Below are positions 1-12,638 of a stretch of DNA of 64,000 nt, piece after piece; the first letter of the stretch is position 1, and each line of letters starts with the position of its first letter. This stretch comes from Brachionus plicatilis (taxonomy: Eukaryota > Rotifera > Eurotatoria > Ploima > Brachionidae): NCBI GenBank assembly GCA_010279815.1, contig QEOQ01000508.1:4339342-4403341 (forward strand), written 5' to 3'. Made by a program: the position numbers and the translations under genes. Below the pieces are notes generated by a model. That model worked only from the letters and a program-made list of their open reading frames with translations, ran no database searches and had not been told where the DNA came from.

Positions 1-25
1 TTTTATTTAAAAAAGATTTTTTAAG

Positions 26-1419
26 GCAAAATTGTACGCTGGAACTTCAATCTTGGTCTAGAAGCAAAAAAGAAGTGATTGTTTACTACAATAACGAAAA
101 GCCTTATCTAAATCATTCATTCATCCATACCGAATGGAAGTTGTTGAACATAAGTGTCTTGGCTAATGAACAAAACGACTTTGTATGGCTGGAGTTTACA
201 CTTTTCCTTCAAAGAAATCATGCCTTTTATGGTTGGTAAAATTTGAAAAAAATAAGAATTTTTTGCAAAATATTCTATAGAATAAAATTGTGAATTAATT
301 AAATAATCAACTTGCTAAAAATTCATACAAAGTTAGCATGAAAAAAATAAAAATTTTATTTTAAAGTAAATCATATGATTTTTCCATTCACAATCCTCTC
401 AAGTTTAAGTAATTTTTAATTTTTTCAATAATTAAAAAAAATAATAATTATTTCTTTTTCTAGCTTTATTCGTATTTTGGCTGCCACCAGATTCAGGAGG
501 TAATTTTTTTCTATATATTTTTTCGTATACAAATAAAATTTTAAATTAAGAAAAAATTACATTAACTATAACAATTTTGTTGGCTTTGACAGTTTTTTTG
601 CAATTGATAACAGAATATACTCCTAAAGCATCTAAATCATTGCCCATAATAGGCCTTTACTTTAATGTGAATTTAATTTTGGTCCTGATATCAGTAATTT
701 TGACCATAATTGTTCTAAACTTCCATTTTCGCGGTCCAAAAAAACAAAGAGTTCCCAAATGGATGAGAAAATACATAATTGGATACTTGGGTCGAGTTTT
801 TTGCTTTTGCCACGAGAGCAATGCATATTTCCGAGCGCAGAAAGACCATCCGACTGACAAAATCCAAGTCAGAAAAATTAATAGAGATGAACTTCCAATG
901 TTTATTAAAAGCAAAGAGAACGATTTACTAAACCAAGAGATCAACGAGTTTGATTTTACCAGCAAATCCGAACCAGCTTATTTGAAACACAACCGAGAGC
1001 GTGTCACAGATGACAACCAGAATTCCTTCACTAAAGCTAATAATTTACCAAACCAAGCCAGAAACTCGTACGAGTTTTTAAATCCTAAAACAAGTGAAGT
1101 GCCTTTTAGCGAAGAAATAAGCAAAAATTTGGAAAAAATGCTCATTAAACTTCAAAAATCATTTGATCCGTTCAAATTGCAGGACGAAAATTTAAAATTT
1201 TCAATTCTTAAAGAAATCCTCGAGTGCCAAAGGTTGCTTTTGACAGCTAATTTGGCAAGCAAAAAAGAGAAAGCTATTACAGTTAATGAAATCTATGACG
1301 AGTGGAAAATTTTAGCCATGATTGTTGACAGAATTTGCTTTTTTGTTTATCTATCTGCTTTATTAATGAGTTCGGTATTGTTCCTTTATTCTGAACAAAA
1401 TGGTGGTGATGAATATTAA
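26..1419 (+). CDS. Cys-loop (nicotinic-type) channel subunit, 5'-partial copy A
   Basis: This is the 3' part of a pentameric ligand-gated channel subunit; the first exons lie left of the window. Exons: 26-231, 367-408, 464-499, 551-1419. The first begins just after the second Cys-loop half (QNC), then has the loop B tryptophan (FQSWS) and an HTEW segment. The transmembrane part follows family order: M1 ending in FWLPPDSG, M2 with a GEK entry and an ILLALTVF core, M3, a long cytoplasmic loop, and M4 beginning DEWKILAMIVDRICFF. The glutamate before M2 is what cation channels carry. The loop C region has no vicinal cysteine pair, so it is not a typical alpha subunit. Intron positions and sequence closely match the complete paralogue at 3530-6167. 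A polyadenylation-like AATAAA lies about 50 bases after the stop. The ligand cannot be told from the sequence; other cation-selective Cys-loop receptors are possible. Confidence 0.88.
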
Positions 1420-1593
1420 CAAATTTGACTAAAGTTTAAGTTTGATTTTTATTTTTTAAAGAAAATGTAAATAAACACTTACAAAATATTTTTTTTCAAT
1501 GACGTCTTTATTAAGATTAATTAAAAGAGTATTTGTAGAGGTATTAGTAATATGAAAAAAATTCAATTTAAAAAAATTTATTTTTAGGTTGGT

Positions 1594-2312
1594 TCAGTTT
1601 AATTTTAGAATCATAAAAATCACAATATACCAAAGCCATGTTTTTCTTAAAATTTTACTTGAACTATTTCCCAAAAGCTGGTTGTTGCACATCGTTTTTT
1701 CACAACATTCGAAAATTTGCTTTGATACGCTTCCAAATAAATTTCCGCCACTGCATATTTTTTTGTCAACACAACCTCTAATGTAGAATGTTCCAATTTT
1801 TGAAGTCTAAAATAAAAATTTAAAAATCAAAACTTAAAATTTGAAATTCCTTCTCACAAAGCATTCTTGGCTAGGTTCACACACTTCATATTCTAACATG
1901 CTTGTTTTTTCACAAGTATCATTAAATAGATTCAAATTGTCCAAAATGTTTGATGTTATATTAAATAGATGCTTATTGCAATGGTAACAAATGACCGAAT
2001 CTTTTAAAATTAGATTTGTCTGGCTAGTTAAGTCTAGTGGTAGATTAGTTGACAATTCTCTGGTTTTTAAGTTTGAGTTGACTAAATTTTCGACCATTTT
2101 ATTGCTTTGGTTCGACATGTTTTGTTGGTACTTTTTCAAAATTTTTAAAAATTCTTCATCAAATTCAAAAAATCCTTTGCTGGTGTTTACCGTAACAAAG
2201 CAATTAGAAAATCTCAAAAGTGCTAATTAAATTACTTAAAATAAAACAAAAAATGACCATGTTTAAAAATACCTATAAGAATTAAAAATAAATTTTGTTT
2301 TGGTAAATTCAT
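1594..2312 (-). CDS. Ly6/uPAR-type secreted or GPI-anchored protein
   Basis: Three exons on the minus strand (2312-2273, 2222-1858, 1806-1594) join in frame to give 205 residues. The start is chosen because residues 1-21 form a signal peptide (MNLPKQNLFLILIALL then RFSNC). After a spacer of about 70 residues comes a ten-cysteine Ly6/uPAR (LU, three-finger) domain: C92-x2-C95, then C117, C128, C134, C147 (in RGC), C153, C169-C170 and C175 followed by N. The CC-x4-CN ending is the family hallmark. The tail is hydrophobic (LWYIVIFMIL), as in GPI-anchor signals, and carries an NSS glycosylation site just before. Known Ly6 proteins of this kind (lynx1, SLURP, insect quiver) modulate ion channels, notably nicotinic receptors. 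This gene lies between two nicotinic-type subunit genes, ending about 175 bases past copy A. The partnership is inference; the fold call is firm. Confidence 0.85.
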
Positions 2313-3529
2313 TTGTTAAATTTTGTTTCTTTATTTAAATTGAGCTTTTTCTTTATTTCAAAACTCAGTTATATATTATTTCTTTGAGCATCAAATTTTA
2401 AGAAAATATGACACCATTTTTATTAGAAAAATAAATTGAAATAAAAATTTCAATTTTAAAAAGTTATTTTAAAACACATATAAACATATATAATTTATCG
2501 AGATCTTTAGGAGGATTTTGCGAAGCGAGCATTTTTCATATTCATATTTTTTTTCTAGAAAAAATCAAATTTTCTTGAGCTGTTTAATAAAATTTTCAGT
2601 TTTTATTCAAATGTTATATGATACAAAGTATTATTTGTCAAATGCTAATAATCAATTTTTATTTAGATAATTTACTTATTATCTAAAGCAAAAAAAAAAA
2701 CTTTAAATTTTTAATTATTAATTATTGACTTTTTTATATCTTTTGACTGAAGTAAATTTAATTTGGAACCGCGCATATATTTTAAATCGTTGCATTAATA
2801 TCTAAAAATAAAAAAATTCTAATTAAAAATAATTTCAGTTTTAATCGTCCTCTAAGGTACTCTGAAAAATAAAAATTTTAGTTAAGCTTAAACATAAAAT
2901 AATAAAAAAATCAAATAGATGAAAGTTTTAAATTAAGTTATTTTTTAGATTAAAAGCTATTTAAAAGAACAAATCAGGATATCATTTAAGCAAAAAAAGA
3001 TTCATGATTTAGATAACAAACATGTCATCTTGGCTAAATTCAATCTTTTTCATAGAAAACTCAATTATAAATCACAATATCGAGTTCGGCTTCCTATTTA
3101 ATTATTCAAGCAATCATTTTGATAAAGATGACATAAATCTTAAAAAAAAAAATATGTCAAACGGAACAAATAAGAAAATTTCAGTAAATATTTGAAATAT
3201 CTACAGTTCTAATAAATTAGAAAATTCTATTAGCTATCAAATTTTTTGCAACAGCTTAAAGTAAGTTTTTCTTCTAACATAATAATAAATTATTTATTCT
3301 GTTTACATTTTACATTTTAGTTCCCAAGTTTTTAGTCGAATGAATATATTTCTTATCCTGGTTCAGATATAGGATATTAGAGTTCGCTCTGTTGAATTCG
3401 TTTGTAAATACTAATTATTTTTTTTTGATTAAATTATTTAGCCCAATTTAAGAAATGTAGATTCAATTTATTTTGTTGAAATCGCTCAAAAACTATTTAA
3501 AAACAATTGATTTAAAGAGTACTAACAAA
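2313..3529. other. AT-rich intergenic spacer
   Basis: This stretch separates the start of the Ly6 gene from the start of receptor copy B, so it probably holds both promoters. I see AT-rich low-complexity sequence and no convincing coding exon or repeat. Confidence 0.5.
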
Positions 3530-6167
3530 ATGTTAATCATATCAGCATTTTTTTTTACTATTTTCTTACGTGAATATCACTTCAGCATTGGTCAATTCAG
3601 CATAAGTGCGCCGTCCCGAGATAAACAAATAGATTTTGATAGTTTTAAATTTTACAGTAATGATGATGATAACTTTTCAATAAGTAAATATTTATTTTCT
3701 TTTTTATTTTATAAATCAAAATATTAAATTGAAGCTTTTGAAATTTAATGCAGAGACATATTTTCATGTAAAGCAAACCATGTTTAGCCATAAGCAAGTG
3801 TTTTACATAACTGTGCATTTTCAAAATTTTTGCAGATTTTTGCAGATATAAAAAATTAAGTTGAACTTAAAATACTAACAATTGCTTAAAATTTAATTAT
3901 ATATTTAAAAAAAAAATTAAATAAACCTTTTTTTTAAATAATGACCATGATCATGATCATTTACTTGATTTTTGTTTCAAGATAAAAATATGGACTTAAA
4001 TCAATTTTCCGATTTGAATTCAGATGAAAGCAAGCTTAGGCAATATATGATGACCAATTATGCACCAGATATTCGGCCAGTAGCAAATGCAAGCTCGGTT
4101 ACTTATGTCAACATTACATTGTCTAATTTACAGATAATGAATTTAGTAAGTTAATGTATATAAATAAAAAGTCATGTTAACTGGATGTCTAATTTAATTT
4201 TTATTAAAGAGATAAAAAAAATTGTAAAGAAAATTAATATTTTGTAATGAGCCTAGTCGACATGACTTAAATTAAATTAAATTAAATTAATAATAAAGTT
4301 TATTAAAGGATGAACAAAATCAAGTAATGGTCGCTAGTGCTCAAATAATTCTAGTAAAAATTAATATTAAAATATTTTATTTTTGATAAAATATTTATTT
4401 AGCAATGGCATGATGAATTTCTTCAATGGGATCCTTTGGAATACATGAATCAAACTAATTTGGCATTTACTGCAAGAGATGTGTGGACACCAGGTTTTTT
4501 TAAATTACATTTTAATCAAAAATAATTATACTTTCTCTTCAATTTTCATTTATTAAAAATTTAGACATTGTTTTATTCAACAGTGCTGATATTGCCTATT
4601 CTACTCAAAGAGATAATTATCTTCTAGACATTCAATATGATGGTAATGTGAGATGGATATTTCCTGATTTACTCAGAAGCTATTGTGCAGTTGACATACG
4701 ATTTTTTCCTTTTGACAGGTTTGATCTATTTAAAAAAAAATTAGATAAATTTATTTTTTTTTAAGTCAAAATTGTGTTCTCGAGTTTCAGTCATGGTCGA
4801 GATCTAAGCACGAAATTTTGGTGGTCAATGACCAGGAAAATTATGGTATGAACACTACATTTATTCACACCGAGTGGAATATTGTGAACATAACCGTAAA
4901 CCAAAGAGAAAAAAATGAATTTGTCTGGTTAGAATATAATCTTCATTTGAAAAGAAACTCGGCTTTTTACGGTAATTAAATAATAAAATAATTTTCTAAA
5001 TATTTTTTGTTGATTAATTTTAGTAAACCACATGATTTTTCCATTTATTGTTCTCTCAAGTCTAAGTAAATTTTCTAATCTAGATATTTTCTAATTTCAA
5101 GAATAAATTTTTAAATTCTAGGCCTTTTTGTGTTTTGGCTTCCGCCAGACTCTGGAGGTAATTTTTCAATTATTTTTTTATTCAGTAAAAATTTACAATT
5201 TGATTAAATTTAAGAGAAAATAACATTGATTATCACCATTTTGCTGGCTCTGACTGTCTTCTTACAATTAATTACACAGTATACGCCAAAGGCAGCCAAA
5301 TCATTGCCAATAATTGGTCTCTATTTCAATGTTAATTTAATTTTAGTTCTTATATCTGTAATTTTGACCATAATTGTACTAAACCTTCACTATCGAGGTC
5401 CAAAAAAACAAAGAGTTCCCAAATGGGTGAGAGTATACATAATTGGATACTTGGGCCAAGTGTTTTGTTTTTGCAATGAAAGCCGAAATTTTATGCTGAA
5501 CGAGCTTGTAAATGAAAAAAAAGATAAAATTCTAATACCGAAAAAGAAATTAAAGAAAAATTTAAAAAATCAAAATTCTGATTCATCAAATGGGAGTAGC
5601 GATGAATATGGCTTTAGGGAAGATGGACCAAATTGTCATTATAAACTCTATTCAAACCAAAATCATGTCTATAATCTAAGCCGAAGTTGCACTTATGTAG
5701 AAATGCAAAATGAAATTGATCCAAGTAATTCAAATATTAAGCAAATTAATTCGGTTCATTCTATAACAAACCAAAAGAGCGTGACACTGACCAAGCGTGA
5801 CCGAAAAAAATCTTCTAATTTCAATAATTCTAAAAATTTATACAAAAATTTGGAAAAACTGACCAGTTTTTTATGCAAATCTTTCAAAACAATCAAAATG
5901 CAGGATGAAAATTTGAGGCTTTTGCTTCTGGATGAGATTGTAGAATGTCAACACAATTTATTGATTAAAAATAAAAAATTACTAAATTCTATTAAATTGG
6001 GGCAAGAAATGAAAAAATCAAACAAATTAAAGAACATGAATAATACTCACATTTATGACGAATGGAAAGTTCTCGCAATGGTCATTGACAGAATTTGTTT
6101 TTTTATTTATCTCTCTCTTTTAATGATAAGTTCTTGTTTAATTTTTTTAAGCTCTAAATATTCTTAA
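3530..6167 (+). CDS. Cys-loop (nicotinic-type) channel subunit, complete copy B
   Basis: Eight exons (3530-3683, 3982-4145, 4403-4493, 4565-4718, 4766-4971, 5024-5065, 5122-5157, 5215-6167) join in frame. The ATG at 3530 starts a signal-like segment (MLIISAFFFTIFL). The ligand-binding domain shows KLRQYMMTNY, the DPxxY-like WDPLEY segment, RDVWTPG then DIVLFNSAD, and a Cys-loop with exactly 13 residues between cysteines (CAVDIRFFPFDSQNC). M1 (FPFIVLSS), M2 (GEKITL then ILLALTVF), M3 and M4 (DEWKVLAMVIDRICFF) are present. The M3-M4 loop is long and lysine-rich. The pre-M2 glutamate suggests a cation channel. Loop C lacks the CC pair, so it would serve as a non-alpha subunit or bind ligand differently. 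It is a tandem duplicate of the copy ending at 1419. Intron 1 holds a degenerate MITE-like repeat. Agonist identity is not visible. Confidence 0.9.
3740..3970. repeat. Degenerate copy of the intronic MITE family seen at 16726
   Basis: Within intron 1 of receptor copy B, the stretch with CATATTTTCATGTAAAGCAA and TTTGCAGATATA resembles the reverse complement of the middle of the element at 16726-16990. It ends in repeated ATGATC units like that element's terminus. The other end is not recognisable, so this looks like a decayed or truncated copy. Confidence 0.45.
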
Positions 6168-9100
6168 ACTAAATTAAATAAATTAAATTAATCTAAATTA
6201 TAATTTTAATTACAATCAAACCACTTAAGTTCACCTAAGTGGAAATTCCGATAAAAATTTGCCATGAATCGAATTGCAGGAGTGAAGATATTGGAGATAA
6301 AAGTGCTGCAAAATATGTCTTTTTAAATTGAACACTAGTTTTTTTACAATCATTAATAATTTATGTTTAAAATTAATGTTTAAAAATTTTTAAACATAAT
6401 TTGTTAAAAAAAGCAAAAAATCAAAAAATCATTATATTTAGAAGGGTAGATCGAATATTGATAGAAACAATACAAATGATAAGTTTTTTTGACTTTTTTT
6501 CTTTATTAATAAAGCTTTGTTGATTCTTATGCTAAAAAATTTCAATATTATCAATTTTAATTTTTAATTTTTTAAATATTTTGCTTTTCTTTAATTTTTT
6601 TTATCTCCAAGCTTTACCACCGCATAGAATTTACGCATGAATGATACAGTGCTTTTATAAAAGATGCAGACTGGGCTAAATTACGTAATTTTGCGTGAAC
6701 ATTAGTCGGTAAAGATATGTTATTTTACCAAAAATTACGTAAGATTACATTTAAATACGTAAATTTTATTAAAATCGTTCTAAAATTCCTACGACCTAAA
6801 AAATGAAGATTTAATAGTATCTAATGGTTCGAAAAATATAAAATTGGCTTCTTTTTCAAAATATTTAATTAATTTTATTATGAAAAATTTTATAAAAATC
6901 AACATTTCTTACTAAGTAAAATAAAAATTTTTTGGTAAAATTTTGTAATAAAAATATAAATCATTGAAAAATTTCGAAATTTTCCCGGACCTTCGAAAAA
7001 AGTTTAATTCAAACAGTTTCAAAATTACTTAATATGAAAAAATTTTAAGCGAAAAATTTTGTCAATTACAGAATTTTTGTAATCAATAAAAATTTTAAAA
7101 TAATATGAGTTTTTAATATACTGATCATTCAGTAATTAAAAAAAGATCAGTTTTTGACCAACATACACCGTTTTTTAAATTCACATTAAAATAAAGATTA
7201 GAAAGGATCTAAAAATTAAGAATATGTTTTACAATTTTAATTGATGAAATGTTTTTAGATAGTTTCAGGATTCGATTTGTTAGGTGGTGATTAAAGTTTG
7301 AAAAATTGAACTTTGTTTCAAACTTTGTTCTTTATTTTTTAATAAAATTTCACACTTGTAATAATAAAATCAGGAAATAATTTTAATTTTTTTTAATTGA
7401 AGACAAAAGATCAATGGTCTTTTTAAAAATTACTTATAATCGAATTTTAACTGTTAATGACTATATTTATTTAGAAAATCTTTAAGATCAAAAAAGTACT
7501 TAATATTCTCCTTAGCAAGAAAAGGATACAAAATTAGACAAAAAGATGTTAAGTTTTAAAAAAAGCTCATTGTCAGTTCATGAATTTTTGGTATTTTAAT
7601 ATGTCATTTTGATTTACCAAAAAAATAAGTATCTCATCGGACTTTTTATGTTGTTATTTAAATCATTTAATTTCGTAGTCTAAAAGTTTTAAGTTAGAAG
7701 AATTTATAAAAAATAATATAAATTAAATCCCTAATAAATTTTTGTTTTCATTTAAGCATAATTTTTATGGGATACTTTTTATAAATAGGAAGACAACTTA
7801 ACTGGGTTACCATTCTTTTTTAATTAAAAAATCAAAACTTAGTAAAATTTAAAATTTTTTTTTCAATTAATTTTTTTAATTGATTTTAAGATAAAAAATG
7901 AAAATTCTGTAAGTCGTGATATTTATGTTTATTGTGAATTCTTTTTTACTTTATTCCGTAAAAATAAAAATTCCTTAAGTAACAACACTTGTAAATCTAA
8001 TTTGAATATCAAAAATTTTATTCATTTTGAAACTGAACTCTAGGCTTAACTAGACGTATTTATGTACTAATTAATACAATAAATTTTAAATATTTATAAA
8101 TTTACAATGTGTAAAATAGATAAATTTAGAATAAAATAAATTTTTCTTAGGAATAGTCACCTAAATCTTTTTTTCCATTGTAATTTTTTTACGACTCAAC
8201 AATCTACTGATAAAGTTAGTTAAGAATAATTACAGGCATGAATAAAAAAGCGAATAAAAGAATTTGTTATATTTGGTAAAATATCAAAAATAATTAAATC
8301 TAAAATATCTTTTTTAATCAATATAAATAATTTATTTTTTTGATTGACATTTTATACTTTTATATTTTTTAATTGATCTTACTGCAACTGTTCCTGTGTT
8401 CAAATATTTTAAATTATTTAATTTAATCTACTACACCAGAATGTTTAATTTACTATTTAAACATTTACTATTTAATTAAGTATTTTTATTTCCAATAAAG
8501 AAGGATTGGTGTTGCAAATTAAAAAATTTTTTTAGTGTTTGAAATAAATTATTAGATTCTTTAATTAATATTTTGCATTCTTTACTAAAAATCAAGAGAC
8601 AAAATCGTCAAAAATAGTTAGAATGTATTGATTTTTTAGTTTAAAAATTCAAGAAAATCTGTTCGATAATTCTCTTAAAATATTTTACCAATTAATTAAA
8701 AAATTATTCGGTAGCTAAAAATTGTTTGATTGAGAATATTTTTATGGTATATTTTTTTATCATTTAGCCAATTTTATGTTAATCGATTACTATTAGTCTT
8801 GGTTATTAAATTTTTAGACTTGTAAAGAATTAAAAAATATTCAATTTAATTTTTTATTTTAAATATTAATTTATAAAAAACTTGGTATCTTTTTAACTAA
8901 AACTTAACTTGACGTACTAATTCATTAGATTATATTGAATTATTGACAAGGAACTCTTCTAGAAATAAAAACTTATAAAACATATTTTCAATTATGTTTC
9001 TACCAAAGCGAAAAAAAGCAATTTTATATTTGTATAATTTTCGTTAATTATTGAATTAATATTGAAAATTTTAAATTAAATATAATTAATCTAGAATTAA

Positions 9101-9396
9101 ATGAAGCTTTTACGTTAAATTTATTTAACAGATTAAATTAATGAATATTAATTTTTAAAACTTATTATTTTTTTGATTAGAATAATATCATTAATTTTTT
9201 AATTTTTTTTCTAATAATTTCAATAATAAATATTATAATTATTTTTATTTAAAAACTAGAAAAAAGTTTAAAAATGTTTTTTTTTACAAAATTTTACGGT
9301 GAGATGTATTTTAATCGATAAAAAAAAATAACAATTTAAACACACATAATTTAAAAATAATAAAAAATACAAGCTATAGGTAAGTTTAGGGAGAGA
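6168..9396. other. Long AT-rich intergenic region
   Basis: No exon could be supported here on either strand. The stretch near 6690-6770 has several scattered ACGTAA words. A short sequence near 8191 (ACGACTCAACAATCT) recurs in the repeat region at 51326. Otherwise it is simple AT-rich sequence. Confidence 0.5.
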
Positions 9397-10523
9397 TTAG
9401 TTATCTTTAGAATTTTTTTCGTTCATAAAAGATAACTTTTGTGAATCAGAAAGAAACTGCAAATTTGACTTGGAAGACGAAAAAGAATTTTGATATGCAC
9501 CGGCAATCACAGCCAGATTAGACAAAACAAAATCCAGTGGATTAGCTCTGACCGAATTCGGCAAGTAGCTTGTCTTTTCATAGCTGTTAAAATTCTGAAA
9601 ACTATTGTCATGAATTTGGTATTTGACCGTGTCGCTACCATCGCCGGTTTCATCCTTTTTATGATCTAACGAAAAAGCAGAAAAATTAGCTTTTACTAAT
9701 TTTTCACTGGTAACTGGATATGGAAACTGATTGTGGTACATTTCAGTCGCTTGGCTCATTTTTTTCATTTCATTCGGCATGTGTATTAGACTTGAAATTG
9801 AATGGAATACATTTGTCTTTTTTGAATTGGGTTGATTTGCGTCAACTTGAGCCTCTTTTCTTAAATTTTCATCATCATCTATTTTGGCGTTTTTTGAGCT
9901 TGACTTTTTGGTATCAATCGAATCATTGAGTGCAGAATTTTCATTGTCTTCATCATCACCAACAGTGCTGATATCGTCTTCGAAGTCGTCGCCATCAGTC
10001 GACTCATGCTTGCCATCTTTTTTTGGATTCTTTTCGCTTTTGCGCCATTTGGCTCTTCTGTTTTGGAACCAGACCTGATAATTAACTTTAGTCAAATTTT
10101 TTTATTCAATTAAACAGAATTGTTCAACTAACTTGGACCCGAGCTTCGGTCAAGTTTATTCGCATTGCCAAATCTTCTCTGGTAAACACGTCTGGATAAT
10201 GAGTCTGCTGAAACGATTTTTCCAGCTCCTCGAGCTTAAATTAAATGAAACAATTATTTAAGCGAATTTTTTTATTAAATTATTAAGTTAATTTTGATTA
10301 GAAATCTTTTCTCACCTGCTGAAGTGTGAAAGTGGTTCGATTTCTGCGCTGTTTTCTCCTACAGTTGAAAATCGATTCATCACTTGACGCTTCTGGCACA
10401 CAAAAATTGCCAACTTAAAAAAAAATTAATTTTATTAATTTAAATTAAAAAAAAATAATTTTAAATACAATTCAGATATGGCAGTTGTTGACTGTTTATG
10501 TTCGGATAGTTGAAGCAAAACAT
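9397..10523 (-). CDS. DRGX: Paired-class homeobox transcription factor, DRGX-like
   Basis: Four exons (10523-10469, 10413-10316, 10234-10133, 10074-9397) join in frame to 310 residues. The N-terminus MFCFNYPN resembles the MFYFHCP start of vertebrate DRGX. The homeodomain at about 40-99 reads [45 protein letters not shown], then [12 protein letters not shown], with glutamine at position 50. This matches DRGX better than UNCX or other paired-class proteins from memory. The two homeodomain introns fall after TLQQ and after ARVQ. The remainder is acidic and serine-rich, with a hydrophobic patch near the end ([17 protein letters not shown]); I see no clear OAR motif. DRGX proteins act in the nucleus in sensory neuron specification in vertebrates; the role here is inferred. 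The family call is firm to paired class and good to DRGX. Confidence 0.85.
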
Positions 10524-12638
10524 TTCAAAATTTTGCTACTCAATTTCAAGAAACTTCTCTGTGACCGAAATCTAAAGTGAAAATAAAATTAAGATTTTAT
10601 TTATTTGTATGTCTGTACCGAGCTAAAGCTCCTTCAGATTAAATAAAAAATAAAAAAAAATAAAAATAAAAAATTAAAATAAAGTTAAATAAAATAAAAT
10701 AAAAATTAAAAACTAAAAAGTTGAGTAAAATAAAATCAAGAAATAAAAATATGAAAAAAATTTGTGATAGTTAGATTCGAATTAAGAAAAGTTTAAGAAA
10801 TTTATATGATTAAATGAGCGATAATGATATTGGTATCAATTTAAATAGTTCTAGTTATCAATTGTGTTCAAATTATATCCTTTTTATATAGTTCCAAATC
10901 GAAACTTGGTTGCAATAAACAACTGCACTTGATTAATTAGTCGGTGATACTTTGGTATTTATAAAAGGAAAAAACAACTTGAAAGAAAAGTTATTAATTT
11001 AAATTTCAAATTAATCTTGTAGCGTTTGATTTAGGCTCGATTCGTAATCGATTCCCCCCAATTGAGAGCCAAGTGTATGTGTCGCTAGCAATAAAGTTAA
11101 ATTATTATCTCGTTAACAAGTCAGTTAGTTAGTTAGCTAGTTATTTAGAAAAACTAGTTGAAATTGTATTAATTGCAATTAAAAAAATGAAAACATGTTT
11201 TAGATTAGCTTAAGGGCATAAACTATCTTTATTAGCTTCGAAATATAAATAACAAATAACTTTGATTAATTTTAATAAGAAAGGTTCATTGAACAATAAT
11301 TGAACACAAACATACACTTCCTTCTATTTTTAAGCACTTCTCCAGACTCCTCTTAATATCATGGTTAATAAAGGAGCGAAAAAATTAAGCAAATTTGCCA
11401 ATTGAGTCGTAATTTTTCGCTTTTTTGTGCTCAACTTGAATATTAAACCAAGAAAAAAAAATATAGCTATTAAATTAATTTTAATTGAATTTTTTAACGG
11501 CTTAATAAAAACTTGAAATATTTGTCTAATTGCAGTTTATTAAATGCTTTTCAATTTTAGCCGATTAGATTAAATGATTTGAAGCTTGGCCAAGCCGAAT
11601 GTCACACTGTGAATTAAATTTATAAATTTAATTTTCTATTTCTATTGAAATCTAATACTTTTTATTAAGTGTTTTGTTTTAATTAATTAAAACAATTGAT
11701 TTTTAATTGGCACTTTTTTAATTTCTTTTTGCTCTGAGACCCGAGAATTTTATTACAATTTTTATTTTTGTCATTTTAATTAGTTAATGAAATAACAAAA
11801 GATTGAATTATAATCTTCGACTTTTTTTCAACAAATTTTCTCGCTGCTATTCCCCCTTGGCGAAATGTACAATTTCAAAATAAATTATCATTCTTTTACT
11901 ATTCTTTTTTTTTTAATTTGTCCAACCTAGCAAGCAAATATCAAAAAAAATAAACTAAAATCTCTGTTCTTTATGCAACCAAGTTCAACATTTAGATATT
12001 GATTCTTAGGTTAAATAATTTAATCAATTGAGTTTTAGATTTTAGCAAAAATTGTTTTCCCTAGATTGTTTTTCATACTGAATTTCATTATCAAGGCAGA
12101 AATTGAAATTTGAAAAATTAAGTTTTCTAAATCAACCAAGACTCTGTTTTATGATCTGTTGCAATAATAATTATCGTCAATTTTCTAATTAAGATTTCAA
12201 TAAATTTTCGATATAAAATTTTTATTTTTTTTTAATCAAAAATACATTCTGAATTAATTCATTAGAAAGATATAATTACAAATTGATATATTAAATTGTA
12301 AATAATTATAGCAGCCATCACAACAACTATGACAATAAGTCTCGCAAAAAGCAAATTATTTCATTTGCAAAACTAGGCATCTAGTTTTTTTTTTTTATAG
12401 TGGATCTCATATTTCCCTAATCATTAGACTAATTAAAATTTTTATCCGGTTTAATCGGAATTTTCTAATCAATTAAAAGAAAAACTAAAAAAAATTTAAA
12501 TATTTTATTAATTTTTAAAAAAGAAAAAATATCTATGCAAAATACTATTTTCTAATACATTAGCAAAATTTGTCCATTTTATTCTAGTTTTTAAATTTGG
12601 ACCACAAAATTTCTTATTTTAAAATTATTTTATTTATA
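10524..12638. other. Intergenic region upstream of the homeobox gene
   Basis: No exon is supported. Near 10615-10760 a hairpin-like stretch (GAGCTAAAGCTCCTTC) is followed by an A-rich AAATAA tail. That resembles the 3' ends of the LINE-type repeats at 20500 and 25950 and may be a solo LINE end. The rest probably includes promoter sequence of the homeobox gene, but no specific site can be named. Confidence 0.4.

Noticed and set aside
657..965. Minus-strand frame opposite receptor copy A.
   Set aside because: Shadow of the channel exon on the other strand; no independent motif.
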